Of a stretch of DNA of 64,000 nt, positions 46,937 to 55,762 are shown piece after piece. A program made the translations under genes and the position numbers. The stretch is from JAXMAO01 sp046350375 (GTDB lineage Bacteria; Planctomycetota; Phycisphaerae; UBA1845; UTPLA1), in NCBI GenBank assembly GCA_046350375.1, contig JAXMAO010000003.1:124001-188000 (forward strand), in the 5' to 3' direction. A model generated the notes under the pieces. It made no database searches. It had not been told where the DNA came from and saw only the letters and a list, made by a program, of their open reading frames with translations. Within the stretch, counting starts at the first letter, position 1. Every line of letters begins with the position of its first letter.

Positions 46937-48010
46937 TCAGTTCACGATTTCAACCTGCGAATCGCGGATGACGACCAGGCGATAGACCGCCTCGATGTCG
47001 TCGGGCGCGAGTCGAACGCAGCCGAGCGAGGCCTGCCGGCCGATGGAGCCGGGGTCGGTGGTGCCGTGGATGCCGAAGCCCTGCCGGCCGAGTGCGTCGC
47101 CTTCGACGCCGACCAGCGCCAGCCAGTATTCGCCGATGGGGTTGTCGGGGTCGTCGGGCGAGAAATGCTGGTGGGTGCGCGGGTCGGTCCAGGCGGGGTT
47201 GGCGAGCTTGTCACCGATCTTCCAGCGGCCGGTGGGCGTGCTGCCGTTGACACCCAGGCCGCAGCGCATCGAACGAACCGGGATGTTGTCGAGCAGCACG
47301 TCGAGCCGGTAGTCGGCCTTGGTGACGCGCAGATTGAAGGGCCCGCGGACGACCTTGATCGACCGGCCGACGGAGAGGTGATTGCGATCGGTGACGCGGT
47401 TGATGCTGGCGAGCAGGTCGGCGGTGACCTGGTAGCGGCGGGCGATGGCGTCGAGCGTGTCGCCGCGCTGCAGGGTGTACTGGGTGGCGAGCGGATCGCC
47501 GGGGTAGATGGCGCGCGAGAAGACGGTGGCGTCGGCGACGCGGGTCAGCTCGCCGCGGACGAGGTCGATGACCGGACTGGCGGCGGCCGAGAGGAACAGC
47601 CCGGAGAGCAGTCGCCGCGCGGTGACGACGTCTCCGCCGGCAAAGGCATCGCGGGCGCGGTCGAGGTCGGGCGATTCGGGCGCGGCGTCGGGCTGCGGGT
47701 GCGAGACGATGGCCGAGAGCCGCACCGGCTCGACGCCAACGGGAGCGACCGCAGGCGCGACGTTGCCGGGGGCGTTCACGACGCGCGTTGGTTGCGGATC
47801 GGACCTTGCGGTGCGCGGCGCGGCCGGCGCAGGATGGGGCAGCGGCGCTGAGCTGGCCGGCCAGCGCAATTGCGGATTGCCGGCGCGTGCCGCGGTGCGG
47901 CGGGCGCGCTGATAGCGCCAGATATAGACCGTGCTCAGCACGACGGCGAGCAGGCAAAGCGACCAGACGATGCGCAGGGTCGTGCGCGACGACCGTCGAA
48001 ACAAAGCCAC
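46937..48010 (-). CDS. LysM domain L,D-transpeptidase (YkuD family)
   Basis: A 357-residue protein from GTG 48008-48010, preceded by GGGAGG. An N-terminal membrane anchor (IVWSLCLLAVVLSTVYIW) is followed by a Pro/Ala-rich spacer, a LysM domain (TLQRGDTLDAIARRYQV, residues about 178-222) and a YkuD catalytic domain. The active-site motif reads FGIHGTTDPGSIGRQASLGC-VRL with the nucleophile Cys and His in place. Such enzymes form 3-3 peptide cross-links in peptidoglycan or attach lipoproteins. It presumably acts in the periplasm. It is convergent with the HEAT-like gene (9 bp apart). Confidence 0.92.
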   Translation of the reverse strand: MALFRRSSRTTLRIVWSLCLLAVVLSTVYIWRYQRARRTAARAGNPQLRWPASSAPLPHPAPAAPRTARSDPQPTRVVNAPGNVAPAVAPVGVEPVRLSAIVSHPQPDAAPESPDLDRARDAFAGGDVVTARRLLSGLFLSAAASPVIDLVRGELTRVADATVFSRAIYPGDPLATQYTLQRGDTLDAIARRYQVTADLLASINRVTDRNHLSVGRSIKVVRGPFNLRVTKADYRLDVLLDNIPVRSMRCGLGVNGSTPTGRWKIGDKLANPAWTDPRTHQHFSPDDPDNPIGEYWLALVGVEGDALGRQGFGIHGTTDPGSIGRQASLGCVRLAPDDIEAVYRLVVIRDSQVEIVN

Positions 48011-48158
48011 GCGGAAACCTCCCTGTCCCAGACTGCACTCGGACCGCGATCAAACCTGATGGGACCGTCCCGTCGCGCCGACAGAACGTCGCGATAGGCT
48101 ACCATCGGCGCGGCGGCTGGCAAGCCCCGGGCGGCGAAGTGCGCGGCGCGGGCCGGCG

Positions 48159-48722
48159 TCAGGCGAAGCGGCGGACCTGCTGATCGGTGACGAGCATTTT
48201 CACGCGGACGTCGGTCGGCCCGGCGGGGATGGAATCAACCAGCTGCTCTTCGATCGCCAGGGCGCAGGAGATGCCTTTGAATTCCCGGCGACCCAGGAAG
48301 CGGTCGTAGAAGCCGCGGCCGCGCCCGAGCCGGTTTCCGTGCGGGTCGAAGGCCAGCCCGGGGACGATGATCAGCTCGATTTCCTGGATGGGAATGGGCT
48401 CGCCGCGGATGGGCTCGCGCAGCCCCATGGCGCCGGTGGAGACGTCGTTTTCGAGGGAGTGGATTTCGATCGGGATCATCTGGTGGCTCTCCCAGATGAC
48501 CTGCGGGGCGACGACGCGCTTGACGTCCTGCCAGGCGCGCGACACGATCGGCGTCGTGTCCACCTCCTGGGGCAGCGACAGATAGACCATGATGGTGCCG
48601 GCGCGCTGGTATTCGGGCTGCTGGAACAAGAGCGCTGCGGCGCGGGTCGAGCGGCGCGACAGTTCTTCGGGCGAGATGGCGCCCAGCCGGGCGCGCAGCC
48701 GGTGGCGCAGTTCGGACTTCAC
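48159..48722 (-). CDS. 5-formyltetrahydrofolate cyclo-ligase
   Basis: A 187-residue protein from GTG 48720-48722 after GGGGGAG. It converts 5-formyl-THF to 5,10-methenyl-THF using ATP, salvaging a dead-end folate. The N-terminus KSELRHRLRARLGAISPEE, the motif VYLSLPQEVDT, and the diagnostic LGRGRGFYDRFLGR near residue 135 identify the family. It diverges from the HtrA gene with a 49-bp gap, so the two share a very short control region. Confidence 0.92.
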   Translation of the reverse strand: MKSELRHRLRARLGAISPEELSRRSTRAAALLFQQPEYQRAGTIMVYLSLPQEVDTTPIVSRAWQDVKRVVAPQVIWESHQMIPIEIHSLENDVSTGAMGLREPIRGEPIPIQEIELIIVPGLAFDPHGNRLGRGRGFYDRFLGRREFKGISCALAIEEQLVDSIPAGPTDVRVKMLVTDQQVRRFA

Positions 48723-48771
48723 GTCGCACTCCCCCGCACGCCGGCCGACATTCGCGCCTACGTTAGCCGCT

Positions 48772-50152
48772 GTGGCAGCGGTCGACAATAGCCGCGGCCG
48801 CGGCGCCGCGCGGTGGCTCGCGCTGGCGCTGGGGACGATCGGCCTTTCCGGCGGGGCGCCGGCGCGGGCGGCCGAGGACGCGCTCATCTCGCCGCAGGTC
48901 TGCTCGGCGCGCGACCGCGTCTTCCCGGCGGTAGTGCGGATCGACGTGCACACGCGCACCTACGCCGAGGGCGAAAAAGAGATCGTGCGCGGCACCGGCT
49001 CGGGGGTCATCATCGACGCGGCCGGGCACATCCTGACGAACTATCACGTCGCCGGACGGGCCGAGCGGCTGATCGTGACGCTGGTGAACAAGGAGCGCGT
49101 GCGGGCGCGGCTGATCGGGGCCGACCACTGGACCGACCTGGCGGTCATTCGGGTGGACCTGGACGAGGTGAAGCACAAGCACGCCACGCTGACGCCGGCG
49201 GCGCTGGGCGACTCGGCGCGGGTCGTGGTGGGCGAGCCGGTGCTGGCGATCGGCACGCCGTTCGGACTGTCGCGGACGATGTCGGCCGGCATCATCACGA
49301 ACAACGAGCGCTATTTTTCGGGCGAGACGATCGACGGCTACGAGACCGGCGAGTTCAACAACTGGCTGCAGACCGACGCGGCGATCAACCCGGGCAACTC
49401 GGGCGGACCGCTGGTGAACCTGCGCGGCGAGGTGATCGGCATCAACACCCGCGTGGTCGAGCTGGCCGAGGGGCTGGGGTTCGCGGTGCCGATCGACGTG
49501 GCGAAGGACGTGGTGCGGCGGATTCTTGCCGACCAGCACGTGGCGCGCGGCTACTGCGGCCTGCGGTTCCGCGAGCTGCAGGACCTGGAGACGCACTTCG
49601 GCCTGGAGGCCAACCGCGGCGTGCTGATCGAGTCGGTCGATCCGCGCTCGCCGGCCGAGGCGGCCGACGTGCGGCCCGAGGATGTACTGATCGCGGTCGA
49701 CGGGGTCGAGGTGAGCGCGCGGTTTCCGGAAGAGCTGCCGGCGGTGCGGCGGATGCTGGCCGACCGGCCGGTGGGCAGCGAGGTGGCGCTGCGGATCAAG
49801 CGCGGCGACACCCTGATCGACGCGCGGGCGAAGACGACTCCGCTGGAAAGCGAGATGGCCGAGGACGAGCGCGAGTTCGAGCGGCAGGGCTGACGGCGCG
49901 GTCGGTGACGGCGCTTGTACGCGGCTTGCGGCGGCTGCCGGACCGGCGCGACGCTGGTGACGGGCATTCAATCGGCCGGGCCGGCGGAGCGCGCCCGGGC
50001 TGCGGACGAATATCCGCGCGGTCAATCGGGCGGCGATCGGCGATCTGGCCGGGCTGGCGGCGGTCTGATCGGCCGGCAGAGGGCGAACGAGCGGCTGATT
50101 GTGGAAGTGCTGGGTGAGCTACCAGATTCTGGTCATCAAGACGGTCGAGTAA
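48772..50152 (+). CDS. HtrA/DegP-like periplasmic serine protease with two PDZ domains, second PDZ frameshifted
   Basis: GTG 48772 begins a signal peptide (ARWLALALGTIGLSGGAPARA). The trypsin fold has His92 in TNYHVAG, Asp122 in WTDLAVI and Ser210 in NPGNSGGPL. A first PDZ follows (VLIESVDPRSPAEAADVRPEDVL). The frame stops at 49893 just after FERQG, but adding one C (CAGGGCTGA to CAGGGCCTGA) continues into LTARSVTAL. Later pieces LVTGIQSAGPAERA, NIRAVNRAAIGDLAGLAAV, ERLIVEV and SYQILVIKTVE then form a second PDZ domain ending at TAA 50150-50152. The combined architecture is a known HtrA type with trypsin plus two PDZ domains. It degrades or refolds damaged envelope proteins. Confidence 0.87.
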
Positions 50153-50195
50153 GCGGCGCTCGGATCGGACGGCGACCGACGCGGCGGCCGCCGAA

Positions 50196-51123
50196 TCAGA
50201 GCAGCCCCCTCGCGCTTGCCAGGCGACCGCCTTGATCAGCCCCTCGGACAGGGGCGTGCGGGAGCATAGCCCCAGCAGCTCGCGGGCCTTGGAGATGTCA
50301 GCCACGTAGCCATCACCTCGCCGGCGCGGGCCGGCTCATCGTAGCGGCTTGCCGACGCGCCCCCGATGGCAGCTCGAGAATGTTGACCAGGTCGACCAGC
50401 GAGTTGCCCTGTCCGCAGGCGAGGTTGATCGTCTGGCCGACCACGCGCCCGCGCGACCAGCGCGTCCAGCCCGCGGATGATTCCGGCGACGGCGTCTTCG
50501 TAGTAGGTGAAGTCGAGAATCTTCTCGCGGCCGTAGATGATCAACGGCTCGCCGCGGGCGATCTTTCGGACGAACAGCGGAATGACGCGCTCCATCCGCT
50601 CGAGGTCGGCGTCGAAGCGGCCGTAGACGTTGCTGAAGCGGAACACGAGGTAGGGCAGCTCGTAGCACTGGGCGTAGGAATATACGAAGGCCTCGCCGGC
50701 AATCTTGGAGGCAGAGTAAGGGCTCTCGGCGACGACGAAGTCGGCGGCGGCCTCGTCGGTAATGTGGCGGTGGATGTCGCCGTAGACCTCGCGCGAGCTG
50801 GCAAAGATGAACGGCGTGTTTCCGCGGCGGGCACACTCGAGGGCCGCGAAGGCCATCTGCACGTTCTGCAGGGCGCGGTCGGGGTGCTCGACCAGCTCGA
50901 AGACCTTGGCGAACGCGGCGAGGTGAACGACGGCGTCGTAGCTGCGCCCGGCGCTGACGTCGGCCGGCGCGGCCCGCGACAGGTCGAGCAGGCGTGTGGG
51001 CAGCTGGTCGGTCCAGGTGTTGGGGCGGATGTCGACGCCGTCGACGGAGTCGCCGCGCTGCAACAGCGCCAGCCCCAGGTTGGTGCCGATCTGCCCGCTG
51101 GACCCGGTGATCAAGACTCTCAC
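50196..51123 (-). CDS. NAD-dependent epimerase/dehydratase, C-terminus frameshifted
   Basis: A GTG at 51121-51123 starts the Rossmann fold MRVLITGSSGQIGTNLG (GxxGxxG). The catalytic SDR residues are Ser in FIFASSREVYGD and Tyr/Lys in SPYSASKIAGE. RFSNVYGRFD and EKILDFTYYEDAVAGI are typical of UDP-glucose or GDP-mannose epimerase relatives. After GLDALV near 50470 the frame shifts to GQTINLACGQGNSLVDLVNIL and later to MADISKARELLG, LSEGLIKAVAW. A shifted frame would stop at 50196-50198. The product would be about 305 residues. It likely makes a nucleotide sugar for surface polysaccharide. The end is approximate. Confidence 0.82.
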
Positions 51124-51235
51124 GGTTTGGCTCTCGCTGGCCGCATCGAAAGGCGGGCAGTATAAGGGCCGCGGCGCGTCTGCTCCACGCGGGCGACGGC
51201 CGCCACACCGCCGGGCGAATTCGAAGGAAAGCGCC

Positions 51236-51263
51236 TTGCGACGGCCCCGTTGAGCCGTATTGC
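51236..51263 (+). promoter_or_regulatory. Possible promoter for ABC transporter operon
   Basis: TTGCGA (51236-51241), a 16-bp spacer and TATTGC (51258-51263). The match is moderate and the location, 47 bp before the ATG, is plausible. Confidence 0.28.
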
Positions 51264-51310
51264 GCGGGGACGAGTGTGAAGCAGCGGCGGCCGGACCGCG
51301 AAAGGACGCC

Positions 51311-52201
51311 ATGATTCGGGTCAATGCCATTCGCAAGGCCTACGGCGACCTGGTGGCCGTCGCCGAGGCGACGTTCGAGATCCGGCGCGGCGAGACGTTC
51401 GGGCTGCTCGGTCCGAACGGGGCCGGGAAGACCACGACCATTCACATGCTGGTTGGCGCGCAGCGCCCGGACGCCGGGACGATCGAGCTGGACGGGCTGG
51501 GCGCGCCCACCTCGGCGGCGGCGCGGGCCGCGATCGGCATCGCGCCGCAGAGCCTGTCGCTGTACGAGGAGCTCAGCGCGACCGAGAACATCGAATTCTT
51601 CGGGCGGATGTACGGCCTGTCGGGCGGGCGGCTGCGGCAGCGCGTCGCCTGGGGGCTGGAATTCGCCGGGCTGACCGACCGTCGCGGCGACCGCGTGAAG
51701 ACCTTTTCGGGCGGCATGAAGCGGCGGCTGAACCTGGCCTGTGCGCTGGCGCACGAGCCGCGCATGCTGCTGCTCGACGAGCCGACGGTGGGGGTCGATC
51801 CGCAGTCGCGCAATCACATCTTTGAAGGGGTGGAGCGGCTCAAGGCGGACGGCTGCACCATTCTCTACACCACGCACTACATGGAAGAGGCCGCGCGGCT
51901 GTGCGACCGCGTGGCGATCATGGACCACGGGCGCGTGCTGGCGCTCGATGCGGTGCCGACGCTGATCGCGCAGCACGGCGGGCGCTCGGTGATTACGGCG
52001 GAGCTGACGCGCCCGCCGCCGCAACCGGCCGCGCTGCCGGGCCGGGTCGAGGGCACGGCGCTGCGGTGCGAATCGACCCAGCCGTTTGAGACGCTCGGAC
52101 AACTCACCGCGGCGGGCGTTTCGTTTTCGAGCCTGCGGATCGATCAACCGGACCTGGAGACGGTGTTCCTGACTCTCACCGGACGGAGCCTGCGCGACTG
52201 A
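51311..52201 (+). CDS. ABC transporter ATP-binding protein (ABC-2 exporter type)
   Basis: A 296-residue nucleotide-binding domain. Walker A is GPNGAGKTT, the Q-loop is IAPQSLS, the signature is FSGGMKRRL, Walker B is MLLLDEPTVGVD and the switch His is in YTTHYMEEA. This is the CcmA/DrrA/NatA type used by ABC-2 exporters. The C-terminal 90 residues form a regulatory extension ending TLTGRSLRD. The stop overlaps the next ATG (ATGA), so the permease is translationally coupled. The substrate might be a drug, lipid or polysaccharide precursor. Confidence 0.94.
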   Translation: MIRVNAIRKAYGDLVAVAEATFEIRRGETFGLLGPNGAGKTTTIHMLVGAQRPDAGTIELDGLGAPTSAAARAAIGIAPQSLSLYEELSATENIEFFGRMYGLSGGRLRQRVAWGLEFAGLTDRRGDRVKTFSGGMKRRLNLACALAHEPRMLLLDEPTVGVDPQSRNHIFEGVERLKADGCTILYTTHYMEEAARLCDRVAIMDHGRVLALDAVPTLIAQHGGRSVITAELTRPPPQPAALPGRVEGTALRCESTQPFETLGQLTAAGVSFSSLRIDQPDLETVFLTLTGRSLRD

Positions 52202-53493
52202 TGAACCGAATCCTGACCATTGCCCGAAAAGACCTGCGGCTGCTGGCGCGCGACCGGCTGGGGCTGTTTTTCATCGTCCTGTTCCCGGTGATCTACGGCG
52301 TGTTCTTCGGCATCATCAACGGCGGCATGATGGGCGGGCACACGGCGTCGATGCCGATCGCGATCGTTGACGAGGACGGCACGGCCGACTCGGCGCTGTT
52401 CGTGAAGGACCTGAGTGGCTCCAAGGCGGTCGAGCTGGTGACGGCGCCCAGCCGCGCCGCGGCGGCCGACGCGGTGCGCCGCGCCAAGCAGGTCGCGTAC
52501 ATCGCCATTCCGAAGGGGTTCGGGCAGACGGCGGGCTTCTTCGGCATGTCGTCGGCGGAGATCGAGGTGGGGATTGATCCGTCGCGCTCGGCCGAAAGCG
52601 GGCTGCTGCAGGGCGTGCTGATGGAGGCGTCGGTGAAGCTGATGCAGGCGCGGTTCGCCGATCCGGCGGCCATGAAGCCGCAGATCGACCGGGTGAAGCG
52701 CGAGGTGGCGGAAAGCCGCGACCTGTCGGCCGACAAGCGGCTGGCGCTGAGCGCGTTTTTCACCGCGCTGGATTCGTTTGTCGGGTCGATGAGCGGCGGG
52801 ACGAACGCGCACGCCCCGGACATGACGCCGCTGAAGATTCAGACGGTCGACGTGACCGCGACGCGCAGCGAGCAGGAGCGGCTGCTGGCGAAGCTGCGCT
52901 CGCCTTACGAGCTGACGTTCCCGTCGGCGATGATGTGGGGCATGATGGGCTGCGCGGCGGGCTTCGCGACATCGCTGGTGAAGGAGCGCAGCGAGGGAAC
53001 GCTGCTGCGGCTGCGGGTCGCGCCGCTGAACGCATGGCAGGTGCTGATCGGCAAGGCGGCGGCCTGCTTTGCGGCCTGCCTGTTCGTGACCGTGCTGATG
53101 CTGGTGCTGGGACGGATGCTGGGGATGCGCTGGGGTCAGCCGACGTTTCTGGCGCTGGCGGGGCTGTCGACGGCGATCTGCTGGGTCGGGGTGATGATGC
53201 TGCTGGCGATCATCGGGAAGACCGAGCAGGCGGTGGCCAGCGCGGCCTGGGCGATTCTGGTGGTGCTGGCGATGATCGGCGGCGGAATGGTGCCGCTCAT
53301 GTTTCTGCCCAAGGCGTTGCAGAAGCTGGCCGTGATCAGCCCGATCCGCTGGGGGGTCGAGGCGATGGAAGGGGCGATCTGGCGCGGCTACTCGCTGACC
53401 GAGATGCTCCGGCCGTGCGCGGTGCTGGTGGCGATCGGCGCGGGGGCGTTCCTGGTCGGCACGCTGCGGTTTTCGCGGGGGCGGGACGCCTGA
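52201..53493 (+). CDS. ABC-2 type permease
   Basis: A 430-residue membrane protein. Helix 1 (LGLFFIVLFPVIYGVFFGII) is followed by a long external domain of about 200 residues with PKGFGQTAGFF, and then five to six C-terminal helices (MMWGMMGCAAGFATSLV, AACFAACLFVTVLMLVLG, ALAGLSTAICWVGVMMLLAI, AAWAILVVLAMIGGG, LRPCAVLVAIGAGAFLVG). The ERSEGTLLRLRVAPL loop is the conserved coupling segment of the ABC-2/YhgE-like group. It pairs with the ATPase just upstream as a two-gene exporter. It converges on mlaE with an 8-bp gap. Confidence 0.92.
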   Translation: MNRILTIARKDLRLLARDRLGLFFIVLFPVIYGVFFGIINGGMMGGHTASMPIAIVDEDGTADSALFVKDLSGSKAVELVTAPSRAAAADAVRRAKQVAYIAIPKGFGQTAGFFGMSSAEIEVGIDPSRSAESGLLQGVLMEASVKLMQARFADPAAMKPQIDRVKREVAESRDLSADKRLALSAFFTALDSFVGSMSGGTNAHAPDMTPLKIQTVDVTATRSEQERLLAKLRSPYELTFPSAMMWGMMGCAAGFATSLVKERSEGTLLRLRVAPLNAWQVLIGKAAACFAACLFVTVLMLVLGRMLGMRWGQPTFLALAGLSTAICWVGVMMLLAIIGKTEQAVASAAWAILVVLAMIGGGMVPLMFLPKALQKLAVISPIRWGVEAMEGAIWRGYSLTEMLRPCAVLVAIGAGAFLVGTLRFSRGRDA

Positions 53494-53500
53494 GCGGCGA

Positions 53501-54373
53501 CTACAGCCCGTACGCGTAGAAGACCGCGGTGAAGATCACGTCGGTGGTGATGAGCGCGACGATGGACTTGATGACGGTATTGGTGGTGGCGCGGCCGACC
53601 CCCTCGGCGCCGCCCGACACGCCGAGCCCTTCCTGACAGGCGATCATCGAGATGAGCAGCCCGAAGACGCCGGCCTTGACCAGCCCGGTGATGAAATCCT
53701 TGTGGGCGACGGCGTTGCGGGTGAATTGCAGGTATTCGTCGCTTGACAGGCCGAGCACGCCGGTGGCGGTGATCAGCCCGCCGCCGACGCCGACGGCATC
53801 GGCGATGACGGTGAGCGCGGTGAGCATGATGACGGTCGCCAGGAAGCGCGGCAGGACGAGAAAGCGAACCGGGTGCAGCGCCATGGCGCGCAATGCCTTG
53901 ATCTCCTCGCCTTCGACCATGGTCCCCAGCTCGGCGGCAATGCTGGCGCCGGCGAAGCCGGAGAGGACGATGGCCGACAGCAGCGGTCCCAGTTCGCGGA
54001 ACATGGCGATGCCGACCACGTCGGCGACGCGCTGGATCTGGCCGTAGCTCTGAAGCGTCGGGGCCATCTGAAGCGCGAGAATGATTCCGACGAACGTCTG
54101 CACGAGCACAATGATGGGAATCGACCGGACGCCGACGCGGACCATCTGGGCCGCGAGGTGTTCGCCGCTCAGCCGGGCCTGCCGCTGCACGACGCAGCGC
54201 CAGACCCACGCCAGCGTCGACGCCAGCAGCATGGCGAGGCGGCCGACGAAGGCGACCAGTTCGCGGGCCGCGTCGATCAGGCCGTAGGCAGCCAGGCCGA
54301 CGGCCTCGGCGATCCGGCGGAACGGGCCGAACCCGGCGGGTGCGTCGCGACCGGGCGCGGCGGCGGCGCTCAT
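53501..54373 (-). CDS. mlaE: MlaE-type lipid ABC transporter permease
   Basis: A 290-residue permease. The conserved core includes VRVGVRSIPIIVLVQTFVG, GRELG-type motif FRELGPLLSAIVLSGFAGAS, and IAAELGTMVEGEEIKALRAM, the coupling region that docks MlaF. Later segments are RFLVLPRFLATVIML and GLVKAGVFGLLISMIACQEG. MlaE with MlaF and MlaD moves phospholipids between the inner and outer membranes. Its ATG overlaps the stop of the STAS gene (ATGA), so it is co-translated with a partner-switch module. The cognate mlaD and mlaF lie 3.4-5.6 kb upstream in the same direction. Confidence 0.94.
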   Translation of the reverse strand: MSAAAAPGRDAPAGFGPFRRIAEAVGLAAYGLIDAARELVAFVGRLAMLLASTLAWVWRCVVQRQARLSGEHLAAQMVRVGVRSIPIIVLVQTFVGIILALQMAPTLQSYGQIQRVADVVGIAMFRELGPLLSAIVLSGFAGASIAAELGTMVEGEEIKALRAMALHPVRFLVLPRFLATVIMLTALTVIADAVGVGGGLITATGVLGLSSDEYLQFTRNAVAHKDFITGLVKAGVFGLLISMIACQEGLGVSGGAEGVGRATTNTVIKSIVALITTDVIFTAVFYAYGL

Positions 54374-54720
54374 GCCTGCAAAGCCTGCTCTTCGGTGGGG
54401 AAAATGGTGAAGAACTTGTCGAGCTTGGTGATTTCGAAGACGCCGCGGACGCGATCGGTGAGCGCGACCAGCGCGAGCTTGCCTTTGTAGCCGTTCACGC
54501 GGCGGAGCAGTTCGACCAGGGTGCCGACGCCGGACGAGTCCATGTAGGTGACGCCACCCAGGTTCAGGACGAGGCGGCGCGGGCGGGCGGCGGCGACGTT
54601 GACCAGGGCGGCGTGCAGCGCCGGGGAGTGGTGCAGGTCAACCTCCCCCGAGAGAACAACGACGGTGGCGTCGGGCGTCGTGCGCACTTCCTGGACGACG
54701 CTCGAAGGCTTGGCGCTCAT
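54370..54720 (-). CDS. STAS-domain anti-sigma factor antagonist / MlaB-like protein
   Basis: A 116-residue single STAS domain. It shows the SpoIIAA pattern: VVVLSGEVDLHHSPAL, LVLNLGGVTYMDSSGVG, where the DSSG serines lie at 62-63. In SpoIIAA/RsbV the phosphorylated Ser sits here. The MlaB of E. coli is also a STAS protein, but usually lacks a kinase partner. Here a GHKL kinase gene overlaps the start by 4 bp and the mlaE gene overlaps the end by 4 bp (ATGA). Two readings are possible: a Mla subunit binding MlaF, or a phosphorylatable switch. Both could be true. Confidence 0.9.
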   Translation of the reverse strand: MSAKPSSVVQEVRTTPDATVVVLSGEVDLHHSPALHAALVNVAAARPRRLVLNLGGVTYMDSSGVGTLVELLRRVNGYKGKLALVALTDRVRGVFEITKLDKFFTIFPTEEQALQA

Positions 54721-55211
54721 GACGGCGATTCCTTGCGGCGGTCGGGCCGCGCCGCGGGGGCAGGGTCCGCGTACTTCACCATTCGCAGCAGCATCCCGCC
54801 CTCCGCCGGGCAGGAGAACTCAACCTCGTCCATGCAGGTTCGCATGATGTGAACGCCCAGCCCGCCGGGCCGCACGTCGTCGAGGTCGCGGCCCTGGATC
54901 GCGGCCGGATCGATCTGGCGACCAAAGTCCCGCACGGTGACCGCCAGGCCGATGCGCCCCGAGGCGCCGGCGACGCGTTCCAGGTTGATGTGGATCGGGC
55001 GATCGTTCGCGCCACCATATCCGTGACGGATGACGTTCGCCAGTGCCTCGTCCACCGCCAGCGCCACGTGCTGGACCGCCTCGGACGGGAAGCCTTCCAG
55101 TTCGGCCATTCGCATGACCGCGGAGCGAACCACGGGCAGACTCTGGCTGTCGCTGGTGATGGTCAGCTCGACGCCGTGCGGCGGACCGGACTGGGAAGCG
55201 GGAGCGGTCAC
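54717..55211 (-). CDS. GHKL serine kinase-like anti-sigma factor (RsbW/SpoIIAB type)
   Basis: A 164-residue protein from GTG 55209-55211. The Bergerat ATP fold is complete: N box VDEALANVIRHGYGG (E55, N59, H63), G1 box RDFGRQID and G2 box RPGGLGVHIM. No membrane helix or sensory domain is present, typical of soluble RsbW/SpoIIAB kinases that phosphorylate a STAS partner. The start overlaps the upstream HEAT lipoprotein stop (GTGA), and its stop overlaps the STAS start. No sigma factor gene is in the window, so the target may be the STAS/MlaE system or a distant sigma factor. Confidence 0.9.
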   Translation of the reverse strand: MTAPASQSGPPHGVELTITSDSQSLPVVRSAVMRMAELEGFPSEAVQHVALAVDEALANVIRHGYGGANDRPIHINLERVAGASGRIGLAVTVRDFGRQIDPAAIQGRDLDDVRPGGLGVHIMRTCMDEVEFSCPAEGGMLLRMVKYADPAPAARPDRRKESPS

Positions 55212-55624
55212 CGGCCGGAACTCTCCACGGAGGAATGGGCGCCGTCGCGGACCGGGTCGCTGGCGACGCCGGGCGCCGCGGCCGCGGCGCGCGAGCCGAC
55301 CTGTCCGCTGTGCAGCGCGTCGCGCCAGCGCTCGATCGCCGCGACGCGCGCCGCGCCCCACATGCGGTAATCATAGCCCATGCGCGTGCCGGTGATGCGC
55401 TCGAGCGCCAGAATGGCGAAGAAGCGCACGGCCTCGTCTTCGTCGTCCAGGCGGTCGATCAGCAGCGGAACCGCGGCCGCGTCGCGCGCCTCGCCGGCGC
55501 TGCGAATGGCGCGGATGCGCTCGCCGGGCTCGAGCGACTGAATGCCGGCGCGTTGGGCCTGGGAGCCGCATCCGGCGGCGAGCGCGAGCAGCAGGCACAC
55601 GATCACAGGAGGCCGGGATTTCAC
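55208..55624 (-). CDS. HEAT-repeat lipoprotein
   Basis: A 138-residue protein from GTG 55622-55624. The leader (PPVIVCLLLALAAGC) ends with a lipobox Cys. Mature residues 22-90 form one or two HEAT-type helical pairs (GERIRAIRSAGEARDAAAV, PLLIDRLDDEDEAVRFFAI, LALERITGTRMGYDY). The pattern of paired helices with DxDxxVR matches PBS-lyase HEAT repeats. A Ser/Ala-rich C-terminus follows. It begins the operon that continues with the kinase, STAS and mlaE genes, all with 4-bp overlaps. It might sense the envelope side; that is inference. Confidence 0.82.
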   Translation of the reverse strand: MKSRPPVIVCLLLALAAGCGSQAQRAGIQSLEPGERIRAIRSAGEARDAAAVPLLIDRLDDEDEAVRFFAILALERITGTRMGYDYRMWGAARVAAIERWRDALHSGQVGSRAAAAAPGVASDPVRDGAHSSVESSGR

Positions 55625-55762
55625 AGATATTGACACCGCGCGGCAAGGGTGCGACGGGCTCCGGCGCCATTCTACTGCCGGCTCGCCGCGGTACACCAGC
55701 ACACACAACGATGAAGCCGTTAGGTCCGGAAATGCGCGGAACGCAACGGCGTCGCGCCGCGA

